IMG/VR virus record: IMGVR_UViG_3300020477_001105
Coordinates: 1-64,000 of that record
Direction: 5' to 3' (one strand)
Length of the DNA stretch: 64,000 nucleotides
Source of the DNA: a virus
The notes under the pieces were generated by a model that had not been told where the DNA came from, searched no databases, and saw only the letters and a list, made by a program, of their open reading frames with translations. The position numbers and the translations under genes are program-made. The stretch's first letter is position 1, and the number at the start of each line of letters is the position of its first letter. Below, piece by piece: positions 43,381 through 51,310 of this stretch.

Positions 43381-43382
43381 GA

Positions 43383-43898
43383 TTACACAAAATTAAATCC
43401 TTTTTCGTCCAATATACCACCGACTGTAACTCTCTCATCTGAGAGGTTAGGCATTGTTATAACAAACCCTATATTATAAGTATTGCTAGGTACATCACCG
43501 ACTATCTTTATACCAGTTACTGAAATACGAGGTTCTTGACGAGATAATCCTACAAGTATTTGCCGAGCAATTAATTCACCTGTCTCACGAGTTATAGGAT
43601 CAAATAAAAATCTGGCTAAATTCATACCTAAATGCGGATTTAACAACTTCTCACCAGGAGTGGTATTGAAAATGTTTTCTATAGATTGCTTAATAGCACC
43701 TAAATCACGAATGTCAGCAATGTCTGTATTATTTTTAGATTGATTAGCTGGGAGGTTTACGTTAGACGATCCAATTTCAATATCTAACTTAATGTCTTTA
43801 TAGGTATATAGCTCTTCCGGGACAACTGTAGGGTTTACGTTGTCGTCAGTGCTATGAGGAGTTGTAACTCTCAGCCCGTCTAATTTAATAGATGCCAT
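43383..43898 (-). CDS. gp25: Baseplate wedge protein, gp25-type
   Basis: A 171-residue gp25/W-like protein, the lysozyme-fold subunit that contacts gp6 and the sheath and starts sheath assembly. The core IKQSIENIFNTTPGEKLLNP, then GMNLARFLFDP and PRISVTGIKI, is the family signature including the EKLLNP turn. An N-terminal extension of about 50 residues exceeds T4 gp25 (132). GATAAATA lies 8 nt upstream. Confidence 0.93.
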   Translation of the reverse strand: MASIKLDGLRVTTPHSTDDNVNPTVVPEELYTYKDIKLDIEIGSSNVNLPANQSKNNTDIADIRDLGAIKQSIENIFNTTPGEKLLNPHLGMNLARFLFDPITRETGELIARQILVGLSRQEPRISVTGIKIVGDVPSNTYNIGFVITMPNLSDERVTVGGILDEKGFNFV

Positions 43899-43906
43899 TC
43901 ACTAAT

Positions 43907-43914
43907 TATTTATC
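43907..43914 (-). promoter_or_regulatory. Late-promoter octamer GATAAATA (gp25-gp6)
   Basis: Eight bases before ATG 43898; divergent with the element at 43941. Confidence 0.65.
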
Positions 43915-43940
43915 TAAGACCTCGATATCCGCTTGATTAG

Positions 43941-43948
43941 CATAAATA
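43941..43948 (+). promoter_or_regulatory. Late-promoter octamer CATAAATA (plus-strand gene)
   Basis: Ends six bases before the second ATG of the ATGATG start (43955), supporting that codon as the true start. Confidence 0.62.
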
Positions 43949-43954
43949 ATTATG

Positions 43955-44509
43955 ATGAAGAGCAAGTTTGATCTAATTGTTGAGGGAGCGTTGACTAGAT
44001 ACCAGGGAACTAACTTTCTTGTTGGTGACCGTATTAAATTTATCGAGAACTTCCTTCAGCACGAATGGGCTAAGAAACAACCAGAAGTTAAACTAGAGAG
44101 ATTAAAGCAACTCATTGAATCTGGCGATAATCTTAGAATTAGCGCTATAAAGACAGACAGACCAAATACTGCTCAAAACGGTCATTTTGAGATGGTTGAC
44201 GGGTTTTATGTAGACGTCATTCGCGAGAAGGCTCCAGGATTATTCATGCCTCAAGAAATATATACCGTTCCACAAGAATTAGTAGAACTTCAAGAAGATT
44301 ATCCGAATTTATCTGGAAAGACTCCAGATAGTCAAATTAAAGACGACCCAACTCAAATTAAGCCGAGTGAAGTTGATGTAGATGATCACGACTTAAGCCC
44401 AGTTAAACAAACTGGTATGGGTGATGGAGATAGACAGCTACGAAACAAAGATGAAAATATTTCTAAAGTAGCTCCTGCTAAATCTGATACTGGTAAATAT
44501 ATGAGTTAA
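43955..44509 (+). CDS. Putative capsid-targeted protein
   Basis: A 184-residue acidic, polar protein without a family I know. Its first ten residues, MKSKFDLIVE, then GAL, match in length and end (L/I-x-E followed by a small residue) the T4 capsid-targeting peptide that prohead protease removes. Region 1-100 is probably folded (KFIENFLQHEWAKKQPEVKLER); the tail from about 115 is disordered-looking, rich in Asp, Lys, Pro and Ser. Converges on the clamp-loader gene with a 4-bp overlap. Packaging into the head is inferred from the N-terminus. Confidence 0.72.
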   Translation: MKSKFDLIVEGALTRYQGTNFLVGDRIKFIENFLQHEWAKKQPEVKLERLKQLIESGDNLRISAIKTDRPNTAQNGHFEMVDGFYVDVIREKAPGLFMPQEIYTVPQELVELQEDYPNLSGKTPDSQIKDDPTQIKPSEVDVDDHDLSPVKQTGMGDGDRQLRNKDENISKVAPAKSDTGKYMS

Positions 44510-45426
44510 TTATCAGATAGCTGAATCAAACAGCTATAACAATTAATCTCTTGATCCATCACAAAAGCGCTTCTATACAAAGCTTCGGCAATTATCACCA
44601 TATGCATCTTCTTCTTCTGATCTGACTTAACGTATGTATCGACATAATCAAATAGTAGTTTTAATAACATCGGGTAATCGCTATTAAACTTCTCCTCATT
44701 CTCAATCATATACTTTCTAACTTTAAGAACATGACCTTTAATAGTTAAAAGATATATTTGCTTAACAAACTCTTCGCACTTCTCTGAGTCTACGATGTTA
44801 AGTTTCTTATCTCTACAAAATTTTTGAAGCTCATTAACAGTGCGTCTTAAATCAGGATAATTATTTCTTATAAACTTTTTAAGAACCTCGTACTGCTCAT
44901 CTGATACGGAAATATCTTGATCCTTCAGAATATGAGAAATTCTATCAACACATAAATCTAAAGGAGGGGTTAGATCTAAATGTTGACATCTACTTTGTAG
45001 TGCTGGGATGATTCTATGACCATAATTGGCTGTTAATATGAAGCGAGTAATCTCAGCATACTCCTCCATAGTATTTCGAAGAGCTCGTTGCGCATCTTGA
45101 CTTAAACCGTCACATTCGTCTAATATAATAACCTTAATGTTACCGTCAATACTCTTAACTTGAGCAAACTGTACTACCTTGGATCTAATAGTATCAATAC
45201 CGTTTTCATCTGAAGCATTGATATACAAATATTGACAGTCAAGAATACTCTTCACTAACATCTTCGCGAGTGTAGTTTTACCTACACCTGGAGGACCGAC
45301 TAGCTGTATATTCGGTATCTCTCTATCTGAAGAAAACTTATCTACAATCGCTCTATTATCTTCAGATAGAACAATTTCTGATAATTCCTTAGGACGGTAT
45401 TTCTCTACCCAGAGATTTTCGAACAT
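44506..45426 (-). CDS. gp44: Sliding-clamp loader ATPase subunit (gp44-type)
   Basis: A 306-residue AAA+ clamp-loader subunit like T4 gp44/RFC small subunits, which opens the DNA polymerase clamp at primer ends. Visible: WVEKYRPKELSEIV (residues 6-19), Walker A GPPGVGKT (44-51), Walker B LDECD (102-106) and the SRC arginine-finger motif (145-147), then the collar helices. T4 pairs it with gp62, which is not seen here. Its ATG shares one base with the stop of the 35-residue basic peptide, so the two are co-translated from the sigma70 promoter at 45557. Confidence 0.95.
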   Translation of the reverse strand: MFENLWVEKYRPKELSEIVLSEDNRAIVDKFSSDREIPNIQLVGPPGVGKTTLAKMLVKSILDCQYLYINASDENGIDTIRSKVVQFAQVKSIDGNIKVIILDECDGLSQDAQRALRNTMEEYAEITRFILTANYGHRIIPALQSRCQHLDLTPPLDLCVDRISHILKDQDISVSDEQYEVLKKFIRNNYPDLRRTVNELQKFCRDKKLNIVDSEKCEEFVKQIYLLTIKGHVLKVRKYMIENEEKFNSDYPMLLKLLFDYVDTYVKSDQKKKMHMVIIAEALYRSAFVMDQEINCYSCLIQLSDN

Positions 45427-45533
45427 TACTTACGTTTTCTAGGCTTGACAGTCTTAGTTACAGTTACAGTCTTACGTACTGTGGTGCGGCCACGTTGTTT
45501 TACGGAAACTCGTTGTCTTGTATTTCTTGCCAT
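45426..45533 (-). CDS. 35-residue highly basic peptide
   Basis: Begins MARNTRQRVSVKQRGR and ends VKPRKRK; 14 of 35 residues are Lys or Arg and there is no acidic residue. The central TTVRKTVTVTKTV is a beta-prone alternating stretch. AAAGGA lies 7 nt before the ATG, and its stop overlaps the gp44 start (TAATG). It follows the best early promoter in the window. A nucleic-acid- or polymerase-binding peptide is a reasonable guess; no family recognised. The real ribosome site, promoter and overlap make it credible despite its size. Confidence 0.75.
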   Translation of the reverse strand: MARNTRQRVSVKQRGRTTVRKTVTVTKTVKPRKRK

Positions 45534-45556
45534 AATATATCCTTTATTGTTCTTAT

Positions 45557-45585
45557 ATTATACGTTTTAATAAGAGGAACGTCAA
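45557..45585 (-). promoter_or_regulatory. Strong sigma70 promoter (basic peptide and gp44)
   Basis: TTGACG (45585-45580), 17-bp spacer, TATAAT (45562-45557). Predicted start near 45550 gives a leader of about 17 nt with AAAGGA before the ATG at 45533. The -35 lies just before the dut stop codon. Confidence 0.85.
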
Positions 45586-45587
45586 GC

Positions 45588-46085
45588 TTATTTACCGCTA
45601 CTTCCAAAACCAGAAGCTCCGCGAGCTGATTCAGTAACTTCATCAGCCCATTCACATTGTGGATGAATAAGGGGGTATACTACAAACTGTGCGATTCTGT
45701 CACCTTTTTTAACTTGATGATTAGCTAGTGTCATATTTCTATGATCTGTATTAAAATTGTATAATTTAACTCCTAAATCTCCACGATAGCCATTATCAAT
45801 TACACCTAGATGAGGTTGTATACTATGTTTGAATCCTAGCCCAGATCTCGGTTCAATTCGAAACCAAAACCCTGGCTCAATATAAGCGAGTGTCAGACCG
45901 ACTGGTACAACAGCACTGCTATCAGCCTTGATAAGTACATCTTCAACGGCTACTAGGTCGTAACCTGAATCACCGGTTCCTATCTCGCTGTTGTTAGCTC
46001 TAGGTAGCTGTGCATCTGGATGCGTCTTAACAAACTTAACTATCGGATTTAATAGTAAATGTTGTCTATGAATTGTGTCACTCAT
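45588..46085 (-). CDS. dut: dUTP diphosphatase
   Basis: Hydrolyses dUTP to dUMP, keeping uracil out of phage DNA and supplying thymidylate synthesis. All five trimeric-dUTPase motifs are seen in 165 residues: GDSGYDL (1), the PRSGLGFKHSI block (2), GVIDNGYRGDLGV with the catalytic Asp (3), KGDRIAQFVVYP (4) and the C-terminal RGASGFGSSGK (5). It overlaps the 51-residue gene upstream by 8 bp. Confidence 0.96.
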   Translation of the reverse strand: MSDTIHRQHLLLNPIVKFVKTHPDAQLPRANNSEIGTGDSGYDLVAVEDVLIKADSSAVVPVGLTLAYIEPGFWFRIEPRSGLGFKHSIQPHLGVIDNGYRGDLGVKLYNFNTDHRNMTLANHQVKKGDRIAQFVVYPLIHPQCEWADEVTESARGASGFGSSGK

Positions 46086-46233
46086 TTAATAGCGTATCTC
46101 CTCCGTATGTTGGATCTTGTTGATTACTTTCTACTTGTGCAGCGTTGTTAGTCTCTAACCATTGAATTAACTCTCTCAAATTCTCTGAATTGACTGAAAA
46201 CGTTCCGTGTCCTTCTACAATTACTGTCGCCAT
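46078..46233 (-). CDS. 51-residue early protein
   Basis: Begins MATVIVEGHGTFSVNSENL and continues with a helix (RELIQWLETNNAA) and an acidic, polar tail. I recognise the layout from T4-like marine phages as a small conserved protein of unknown role. The reading frame is open further upstream, but ATG 46233 is placed six bases after TATAAT and fits the conserved start. It is the first gene of a unit with dut. Confidence 0.72.
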   Translation of the reverse strand: MATVIVEGHGTFSVNSENLRELIQWLETNNAAQVESNQQDPTYGGDTLLNE

Positions 46234-46239
46234 GTTGGT

Positions 46240-46268
46240 ATTATATGTTGTTAAGAGGGCATTTTCAA
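46240..46268 (-). promoter_or_regulatory. Sigma70 promoter (51-residue gene and dut)
   Basis: TTGAAA (46268-46263), 17-bp spacer, TATAAT (46245-46240), six bases to the ATG at 46233. Leaderless or near-leaderless start predicted. Confidence 0.82.
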
Positions 46269-46282
46269 CTAAGTATTTCAGG

Positions 46283-46774
46283 ATGAGTGACAATAAAGCG
46301 GAAGACCAATTAAATTCTCTAGTAAAGCAGTTACAAGAAAGCACAAAAGTCAATAAAGAAGTTTCCCGAAGAGCAGCAGAAGAAGGGCTTGCTCCGGAAG
46401 ATGTTGAAGAATTTGTTGTAAAAAACTCAGGTGAGCTAATTAATCAAAGCTTAGATACTTTACGAGAAGTTAAGGACTATGTTATGGCTTCTGGTGACCC
46501 AGATAGTATCGGAGCTCTAGCTGATTTAATCAAAGCTTCTAGTTCTGCTTTGGAAAGTTTGAATAAAATTGTAGTCCAAAATAAGCGTTCAGCTACATCT
46601 ATTTTAACTAAGAAGATGGATATTGATACTAAGCTGGCTATTGAGAATGAAAAACCAGATAAGAACTCCTATATAGGAACCAGAGATGAAGTGTTTAAGC
46701 AACTTGTGAAAGACGCTAAGGTTATTGAAGTTACCGAGGACGATCTGGACACGTCTTTATCTGGAAGACCCTAA
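46283..46774 (+). CDS. gp16: Putative terminase small subunit (gp16-type)
   Basis: A 163-residue, mostly helical acidic protein. The order is like T4 gp16: a central helix pair (INQSLDTLREVKDYVMASGD, then IGALADLIKASSSALESLNK) and a C-terminal NSYIGTRDEVFKQLVKDA that parallels the T4 segment around the FMGSPTEL turn. If correct it regulates gp17 and recognises DNA for packaging. Unlike in T4, it is 14 kb from the large subunit and on the opposite strand. ATG 46283 is chosen over an earlier in-frame ATG because only this frame start gives protein-like sequence. It converges on the next gene with an 18-bp overlap. Confidence 0.62.
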   Translation: MSDNKAEDQLNSLVKQLQESTKVNKEVSRRAAEEGLAPEDVEEFVVKNSGELINQSLDTLREVKDYVMASGDPDSIGALADLIKASSSALESLNKIVVQNKRSATSILTKKMDIDTKLAIENEKPDKNSYIGTRDEVFKQLVKDAKVIEVTEDDLDTSLSGRP

Positions 46775-48004
46775 AGCTGTTTCAATATCAGCTACAGTGC
46801 TATCAACTTCCTTAAATTTATTTCTAAGAATATCTACTTCATACGAAGTATTCTCGACGACGTAATCAAACACTGTATAATCTATTTTTTGCTTATTATC
46901 AATTTTGTTTCTCCACGGGAGCAATACAGAGTATATATTACCTAACGTTTCTGCTATAATATCATTAAACTGCGCAGTATATGTTTTCATTCGCTTCCAT
47001 TGTGCAGTATCACCGGTACCACCGTTAAAATCTTCTCCGTGAGCCGTATTAATACCAGCAACAGCTCTAATTAACGAAGAATGGACTATATTTTTTCGAT
47101 ATACCTTTTCAATTTTTGAAGTCATATCGTGAAGCTGTTCTTCCGTTGCATCATCAATCTTATCTTGAAGTACAGGTGTTAAATAGCTAGGTCTTAATTT
47201 CTCATCTGTAGACCAACCAGTAAAGTCAACATCAAATAATGGTAACATCCACGGATCAACAGTCTCATCAATATCTCTAACTAAGGAGCCAATAGAGTCA
47301 CTAAAATCAGTAAAATAATCTACAGTACTATCAGTAACCAAATTTTGATATTTCCGGTGAACTTCTGGATGAGCGCGTTGGAACTTTTCGATCCAATATA
47401 TTAAAAATTGATTATCTAGATCTGCCATTCCTATATTAGGAACATTACCAGCTGAAATATGTTTTCTAACTGCATCATTAGTAGGCTTATCTACTTTTAT
47501 TAGCCTATTAGACATAGTTACTAAGTCTATAGCTTTAAATTGACCTTCTTCAGTTTGTATTGATCCGTCATCATTACGCACCCATACCTCAGTTTCATTT
47601 AATAATGTATTCTCGTATGAGACATACGGTAAGCTCAACGCGCCTGGGTTTGTTATAGAATAAGCTAATAGCTTATTTACTAAGCTATCTATAGGTTCAT
47701 CCTCCTTATTGTAAGTTAAATTGTCAGCAGAATTTGCTTCATACGGATCCATATATCCACCAGCATCTTCACCCCAGTTGAAATTAATACCATCATTCAG
47801 CTTCTCAAAAAACTTGCTTTGAGTCTCAAGCGTGTCCCATGTATGCTTTGTATAATTATGAAAATATACTAAAGCAATTTCACCTAGATATTTGTCTAAT
47901 GTGTTAGTGTAGCTGCTAGCAGCAATATGAAAATCAATAGAGTTAGCAACATCTGTATCAACAATGTGAGCTATTCCTGTCTTTACTGGAAACTGACTAC
48001 CCAT
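46757..48004 (-). CDS. Structural protein of the baseplate region
   Basis: A 415-residue protein I do not recognise. It has aromatic-rich N-terminal sequence (KYLGEIALVYFHNYTKHTWD), a long central region with TVDPWMLPLFDVDFTGWSTD (about 255-275) and a charged helical C-terminus (YEVDILRNKFKEVDSTVADIE). Its start shares one base with the stop of the hub-like gene, so it is probably assembled with the baseplate. Confidence 0.75.
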   Translation of the reverse strand: MGSQFPVKTGIAHIVDTDVANSIDFHIAASSYTNTLDKYLGEIALVYFHNYTKHTWDTLETQSKFFEKLNDGINFNWGEDAGGYMDPYEANSADNLTYNKEDEPIDSLVNKLLAYSITNPGALSLPYVSYENTLLNETEVWVRNDDGSIQTEEGQFKAIDLVTMSNRLIKVDKPTNDAVRKHISAGNVPNIGMADLDNQFLIYWIEKFQRAHPEVHRKYQNLVTDSTVDYFTDFSDSIGSLVRDIDETVDPWMLPLFDVDFTGWSTDEKLRPSYLTPVLQDKIDDATEEQLHDMTSKIEKVYRKNIVHSSLIRAVAGINTAHGEDFNGGTGDTAQWKRMKTYTAQFNDIIAETLGNIYSVLLPWRNKIDNKQKIDYTVFDYVVENTSYEVDILRNKFKEVDSTVADIETALGSSR

Positions 48005-49524
48005 TATGCTAACTGTGTCTCCTCTCCGCTCATGTCTATTCTCAACCCACCTGGTGTACCTGGAGCGTCTAATAACAACGGTTCATACGTAAACGGTCTC
48101 ACACATGATATATGATTAGCATATGCATTTTGTTCAAGCATGAAGACATGGCTGACTTTAATACCTAACCAATCTCCCATCAATAATTTCTCGAAAGGTG
48201 TATCATTATTAGACGTCTTATCAGCTAACGTGTAAAATCTTCCTGCTTGTCTGTGAGTAGAGCCATGTACAGTAAAGCTAATTCCTGGACTAAACGCTAA
48301 AGCCTTATTCATAACTCTACCAATTGTCTTTTTATACCAAGATCTAACACCAGTATCAATATTCTTAAAAACTCTATTTTCTAACTTATCTGCGTTGACA
48401 GGAAAAACGGCGTTAACAGTATGAGATACTAATTTATCATTTACTAGTTGCTCATACTTGTCTCTGATAGATTGTATGTGAGTCTCTTTGCTTCTTATAA
48501 TAAACTCTTTATTTCTACGGTCATACGTATGACCTAGGGTAGTAACTAACTCACTCATACTATCTGCATTTGATGTATTTAATAATTCAAAATTAGTTAA
48601 TGAATCAAACATCTCTAATGTACCAGTGTCAATTTGTTTTGGTGATTTACCTTTTGGAATCTTACTGTTATTGACACCTTTAGTGTCTGTAGTTGTTCCA
48701 CTATGGAGTGCAAATACATCTGCGTTTGCAGGTCCCAATCCTTCTCCTCGATCACCAACTGTGCCTTGAAAATAATCTGATACCGATCTTAATGAAAATA
48801 AACTAATATTAGGTGACCTTTCTGCTCGCAGGAAACAATTATCATCATCGCTAGACATATGATCGTCTAGAACATACTCAATGTCATCGAACAGTGTTGT
48901 ATCACCTGTAGACGTATAAAATATTTTGTTTGAACCTAATGACCAATCATCAGCCCACATTAACTCAGCTCCTTTACCTTCTAAACCAGTTGTTAATAGG
49001 CTTTGAATCGCATCACCAGTATACATTGATCTATGTTCATCTGATAATTGACCAATATTAGGCATTATACCAGCCGCACCAGCAGTAGACCATCTTGTAT
49101 TAATCTCTCTTAAATATTGTTCTCGAATATCTCTTAAATGATATATCTTTGTTTTGTTATTAGTATCACCATTAATAACCTCTTCTTCATCATATATAAA
49201 GAATGCAAAATTTAATCCCCATAACTCAATCGGAAACTTTCTTTCATCCCCAGCTTTATGTACAGGTTTAATATCTACTAAGACTGTATCTCTACTATCA
49301 ATATTAAACGTTGGAGTTAAGGGAGAGTTGTCTAATGCATTATGACTACTATTAATAGTCAACTTACCTGTATGGAATATAGAGTATATATTATCCTCAA
49401 TTAATATTTCTTGAACAATACCTCGAGGCAGTCTCTGAGCTGGGCTGTTACCATTAATCAAAATTACGCTAATGTCGTAATTTTGATTATTCAGGCTAAC
49501 AGTTAAAGTGCTTTCAAAACTCAT
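48004..49524 (-). CDS. Probable baseplate hub protein, gp27-type
   Basis: A 506-residue protein in the position of a hub gene, between gp53-like and other baseplate genes. The start (TLTVSLNNQNYDISVILING, then RGIVQEILIEDNIYSIFHTG) and the end (GISFTVHGSTHRQAGRFYTL, then GIKVSHVFML) follow the two tube-domain pattern of T4 gp27 and related hub proteins: early beta-barrel and a late HxxxPGxxF-like element. The match is structural in style, not motif-proof. It is longer than T4 gp27 (391), with an insert in the middle. Confidence 0.62.
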   Translation of the reverse strand: MSFESTLTVSLNNQNYDISVILINGNSPAQRLPRGIVQEILIEDNIYSIFHTGKLTINSSHNALDNSPLTPTFNIDSRDTVLVDIKPVHKAGDERKFPIELWGLNFAFFIYDEEEVINGDTNNKTKIYHLRDIREQYLREINTRWSTAGAAGIMPNIGQLSDEHRSMYTGDAIQSLLTTGLEGKGAELMWADDWSLGSNKIFYTSTGDTTLFDDIEYVLDDHMSSDDDNCFLRAERSPNISLFSLRSVSDYFQGTVGDRGEGLGPANADVFALHSGTTTDTKGVNNSKIPKGKSPKQIDTGTLEMFDSLTNFELLNTSNADSMSELVTTLGHTYDRRNKEFIIRSKETHIQSIRDKYEQLVNDKLVSHTVNAVFPVNADKLENRVFKNIDTGVRSWYKKTIGRVMNKALAFSPGISFTVHGSTHRQAGRFYTLADKTSNNDTPFEKLLMGDWLGIKVSHVFMLEQNAYANHISCVRPFTYEPLLLDAPGTPGGLRIDMSGEETQLA

Positions 49525-49895
49525 TGATTCTTAACTTGTCTATCTATCTCATCCAATACAGATCTAACAACAGTTGGAGATATAATTCTCAATATAGTAC
49601 CAGGTTCAGGATTATGTACCGGGTTAGTTATACCACTTGATATACATATTAACCACCACAAATTAATCGTACCATATTCTAAATAACTTATCTGCGGCCA
49701 AGTCATGTTTCCACGTACATTGACATATGTAACGGCTCCTTCTGGTAAATCTCTAGGTATCTTGATCTTCTTCAGAATATTAAATGCATAATGATCACCT
49801 TCTTTATACATCTTAAAGATCTTCTCATACAAGAACTCATGAAGCTGTGGTAAAGCAGTAATATCGTTTTGCACCTTATCTAGTTCTGTTTTCAT
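49521..49895 (-). CDS. gp53: Baseplate wedge protein, gp53-type
   Basis: A 124-residue protein with the gp53/LysM-like core: WPQISYLEYGTINLWWLICI followed by NPVHNPEPGTILRI, the usual NLWW-I then PG-x-L-x-I pattern of this wedge subunit. T4 gp53 is about 196 residues, so this is a shorter form lacking part of the N-terminus. It overlaps both neighbours by 4 bp. Confidence 0.82.
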   Translation of the reverse strand: MKTELDKVQNDITALPQLHEFLYEKIFKMYKEGDHYAFNILKKIKIPRDLPEGAVTYVNVRGNMTWPQISYLEYGTINLWWLICISSGITNPVHNPEPGTILRIISPTVVRSVLDEIDRQVKNQ

Positions 49896-51310
49896 TTTGA
49901 CTTTCTTTGTATGTGATTAGTGTTTTGGTTCCAAGCCGTGGCAGTTGATTTTGTTTGCGGACCTACTGCGGCATCATTAATGAACACTTCGTAGATATCT
50001 GCTCCTTGAGTAATAGCATGGAACATAAGATTTTTAGTTTCCGGTAGCAATGATTTTAAGGTGATATTTACTTCCCATGCTTCAGGTATTTGAGTTTTTA
50101 TGCCACGGATTTTAGGATCAGGAGAACCTTGACTTGATCCTGCTTCCGTAACGTTTACACTTTTACCTTCATGTGATGTACTACCAGTACCATGGCGACG
50201 AACATAATCCGTTCCAGTTGATGGTTTCTTCTTCTCATACGGAGGATCTGTAAACGTCTTGGGATGAAAATTTGATCTATCGTCTACTTGTACAGGTACA
50301 ACCATCTCGCGCTGAGTGCCATGGCTCTTAATTTGTAATCCTGAAATATATGCGTAAGGGAAATAATGTAACCCATCAACCTCTACTTCATATATTACAG
50401 GAGGTTCTAAGAGTATCTTAGACGTCTTATTAGCTAAATTTTGATAAACTAACATGAACACTAATTGCCAGTTTTTTACCACATCCTCCCAAGAATTTGT
50501 ATTATATAAATAAAATGTAAATTTAACGTCAGGTGTTGCTGTTTGATCGTAATGATAAGACTTTGGTAAATCTATATACGCACCTTTAGCTACAGTTTCA
50601 AACTGAGATGTAATCATTTGAGCTAACCCTACTGGTGCATCTTTTAATATTGTACTAAATATACCACCTCCACGAACATCTCCCCATGCTTGACCTACTG
50701 ATTTATATTCATCAACAAAATAAGGCATTATATATTGAAACCCTGTAGGTTGTACACCATATAACCCCCAATAAGGTGTTAACCACGGTACATCATTTTT
50801 TATATTATCTGGAGGGTTTACTGTAATTTCAAAGTTTCCTGCATCTGGACCAAGTACAGTTTTTTTAACTTTTGTTTCTATTTCCTTAATTTTCTCTACA
50901 GCCTTTTCAACTTTTGCCTTATGTTCTTTTAACTTTTCATTAGCCGGGGAAGATCCAGAACCAGCTTGGCCGAATATACCTTCACCTATCGTTAATCCCT
51001 TATCCACTGCGTCTGTACCCATCGTAAGAAGATATCTTAACTGTTGCATTACAGAGTTAAACTCTATCTTATACTCCGACAGTTTGACGCGAGGTACTTC
51101 GTTACGACCTATAGAAGGTGTATGTGTCCATTGATGATCTGTAATAACATTAATTATCTGAGGGTCAAAATTACCCCGACTCGATGCCCGTGATTTTTGA
51201 GGTATGAGCTCAGGAGCCGCAGCGTTGTTCATATTAGGAAGGCTTACCTTGTTAAAGCCTAGGTCCTCCTTATCCATTGTCTTTATCTTAAATAGATGTC
51301 TCTCGTTCAT
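49892..51310 (-). CDS. Probable baseplate tube cap protein, gp48-type
   Basis: A 472-residue protein. The middle (NSWEDVVKNWQLVFMLVYQN, LLEPPVIYEVEVDGLHYFPY, then SGLQIKSHGTQREM) and the IPEAWEVNITLKSLLPETKN end follow T4 gp48, which caps the hub and starts tube polymerisation: VxNP/PPxxYEV, a G-x-x-I-x-S strand and a final P-x-x-x-E-I-T-x-x-E-type strand. A Lys/Glu helix (LKEHKAKVEKAVEKIKEIE) is inserted near residues 125-150. Longer than T4 gp48 (364). Confidence 0.6.
   Translation of the reverse strand: MNERHLFKIKTMDKEDLGFNKVSLPNMNNAAAPELIPQKSRASSRGNFDPQIINVITDHQWTHTPSIGRNEVPRVKLSEYKIEFNSVMQQLRYLLTMGTDAVDKGLTIGEGIFGQAGSGSSPANEKLKEHKAKVEKAVEKIKEIETKVKKTVLGPDAGNFEITVNPPDNIKNDVPWLTPYWGLYGVQPTGFQYIMPYFVDEYKSVGQAWGDVRGGGIFSTILKDAPVGLAQMITSQFETVAKGAYIDLPKSYHYDQTATPDVKFTFYLYNTNSWEDVVKNWQLVFMLVYQNLANKTSKILLEPPVIYEVEVDGLHYFPYAYISGLQIKSHGTQREMVVPVQVDDRSNFHPKTFTDPPYEKKKPSTGTDYVRRHGTGSTSHEGKSVNVTEAGSSQGSPDPKIRGIKTQIPEAWEVNITLKSLLPETKNLMFHAITQGADIYEVFINDAAVGPQTKSTATAWNQNTNHIQRKSK

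Noticed and set aside
46190-46282. Earlier in-frame ATG codons for the gp16-like gene
   Set aside because: They overlap the divergent 51-residue gene and its promoter, and the added residues are not protein-like.
46234-46353. Longer N-terminus for the 51-residue gene
   Set aside because: It would run through the sigma70 promoter and into the opposite gene; the ATG at 46233 has correct promoter spacing.
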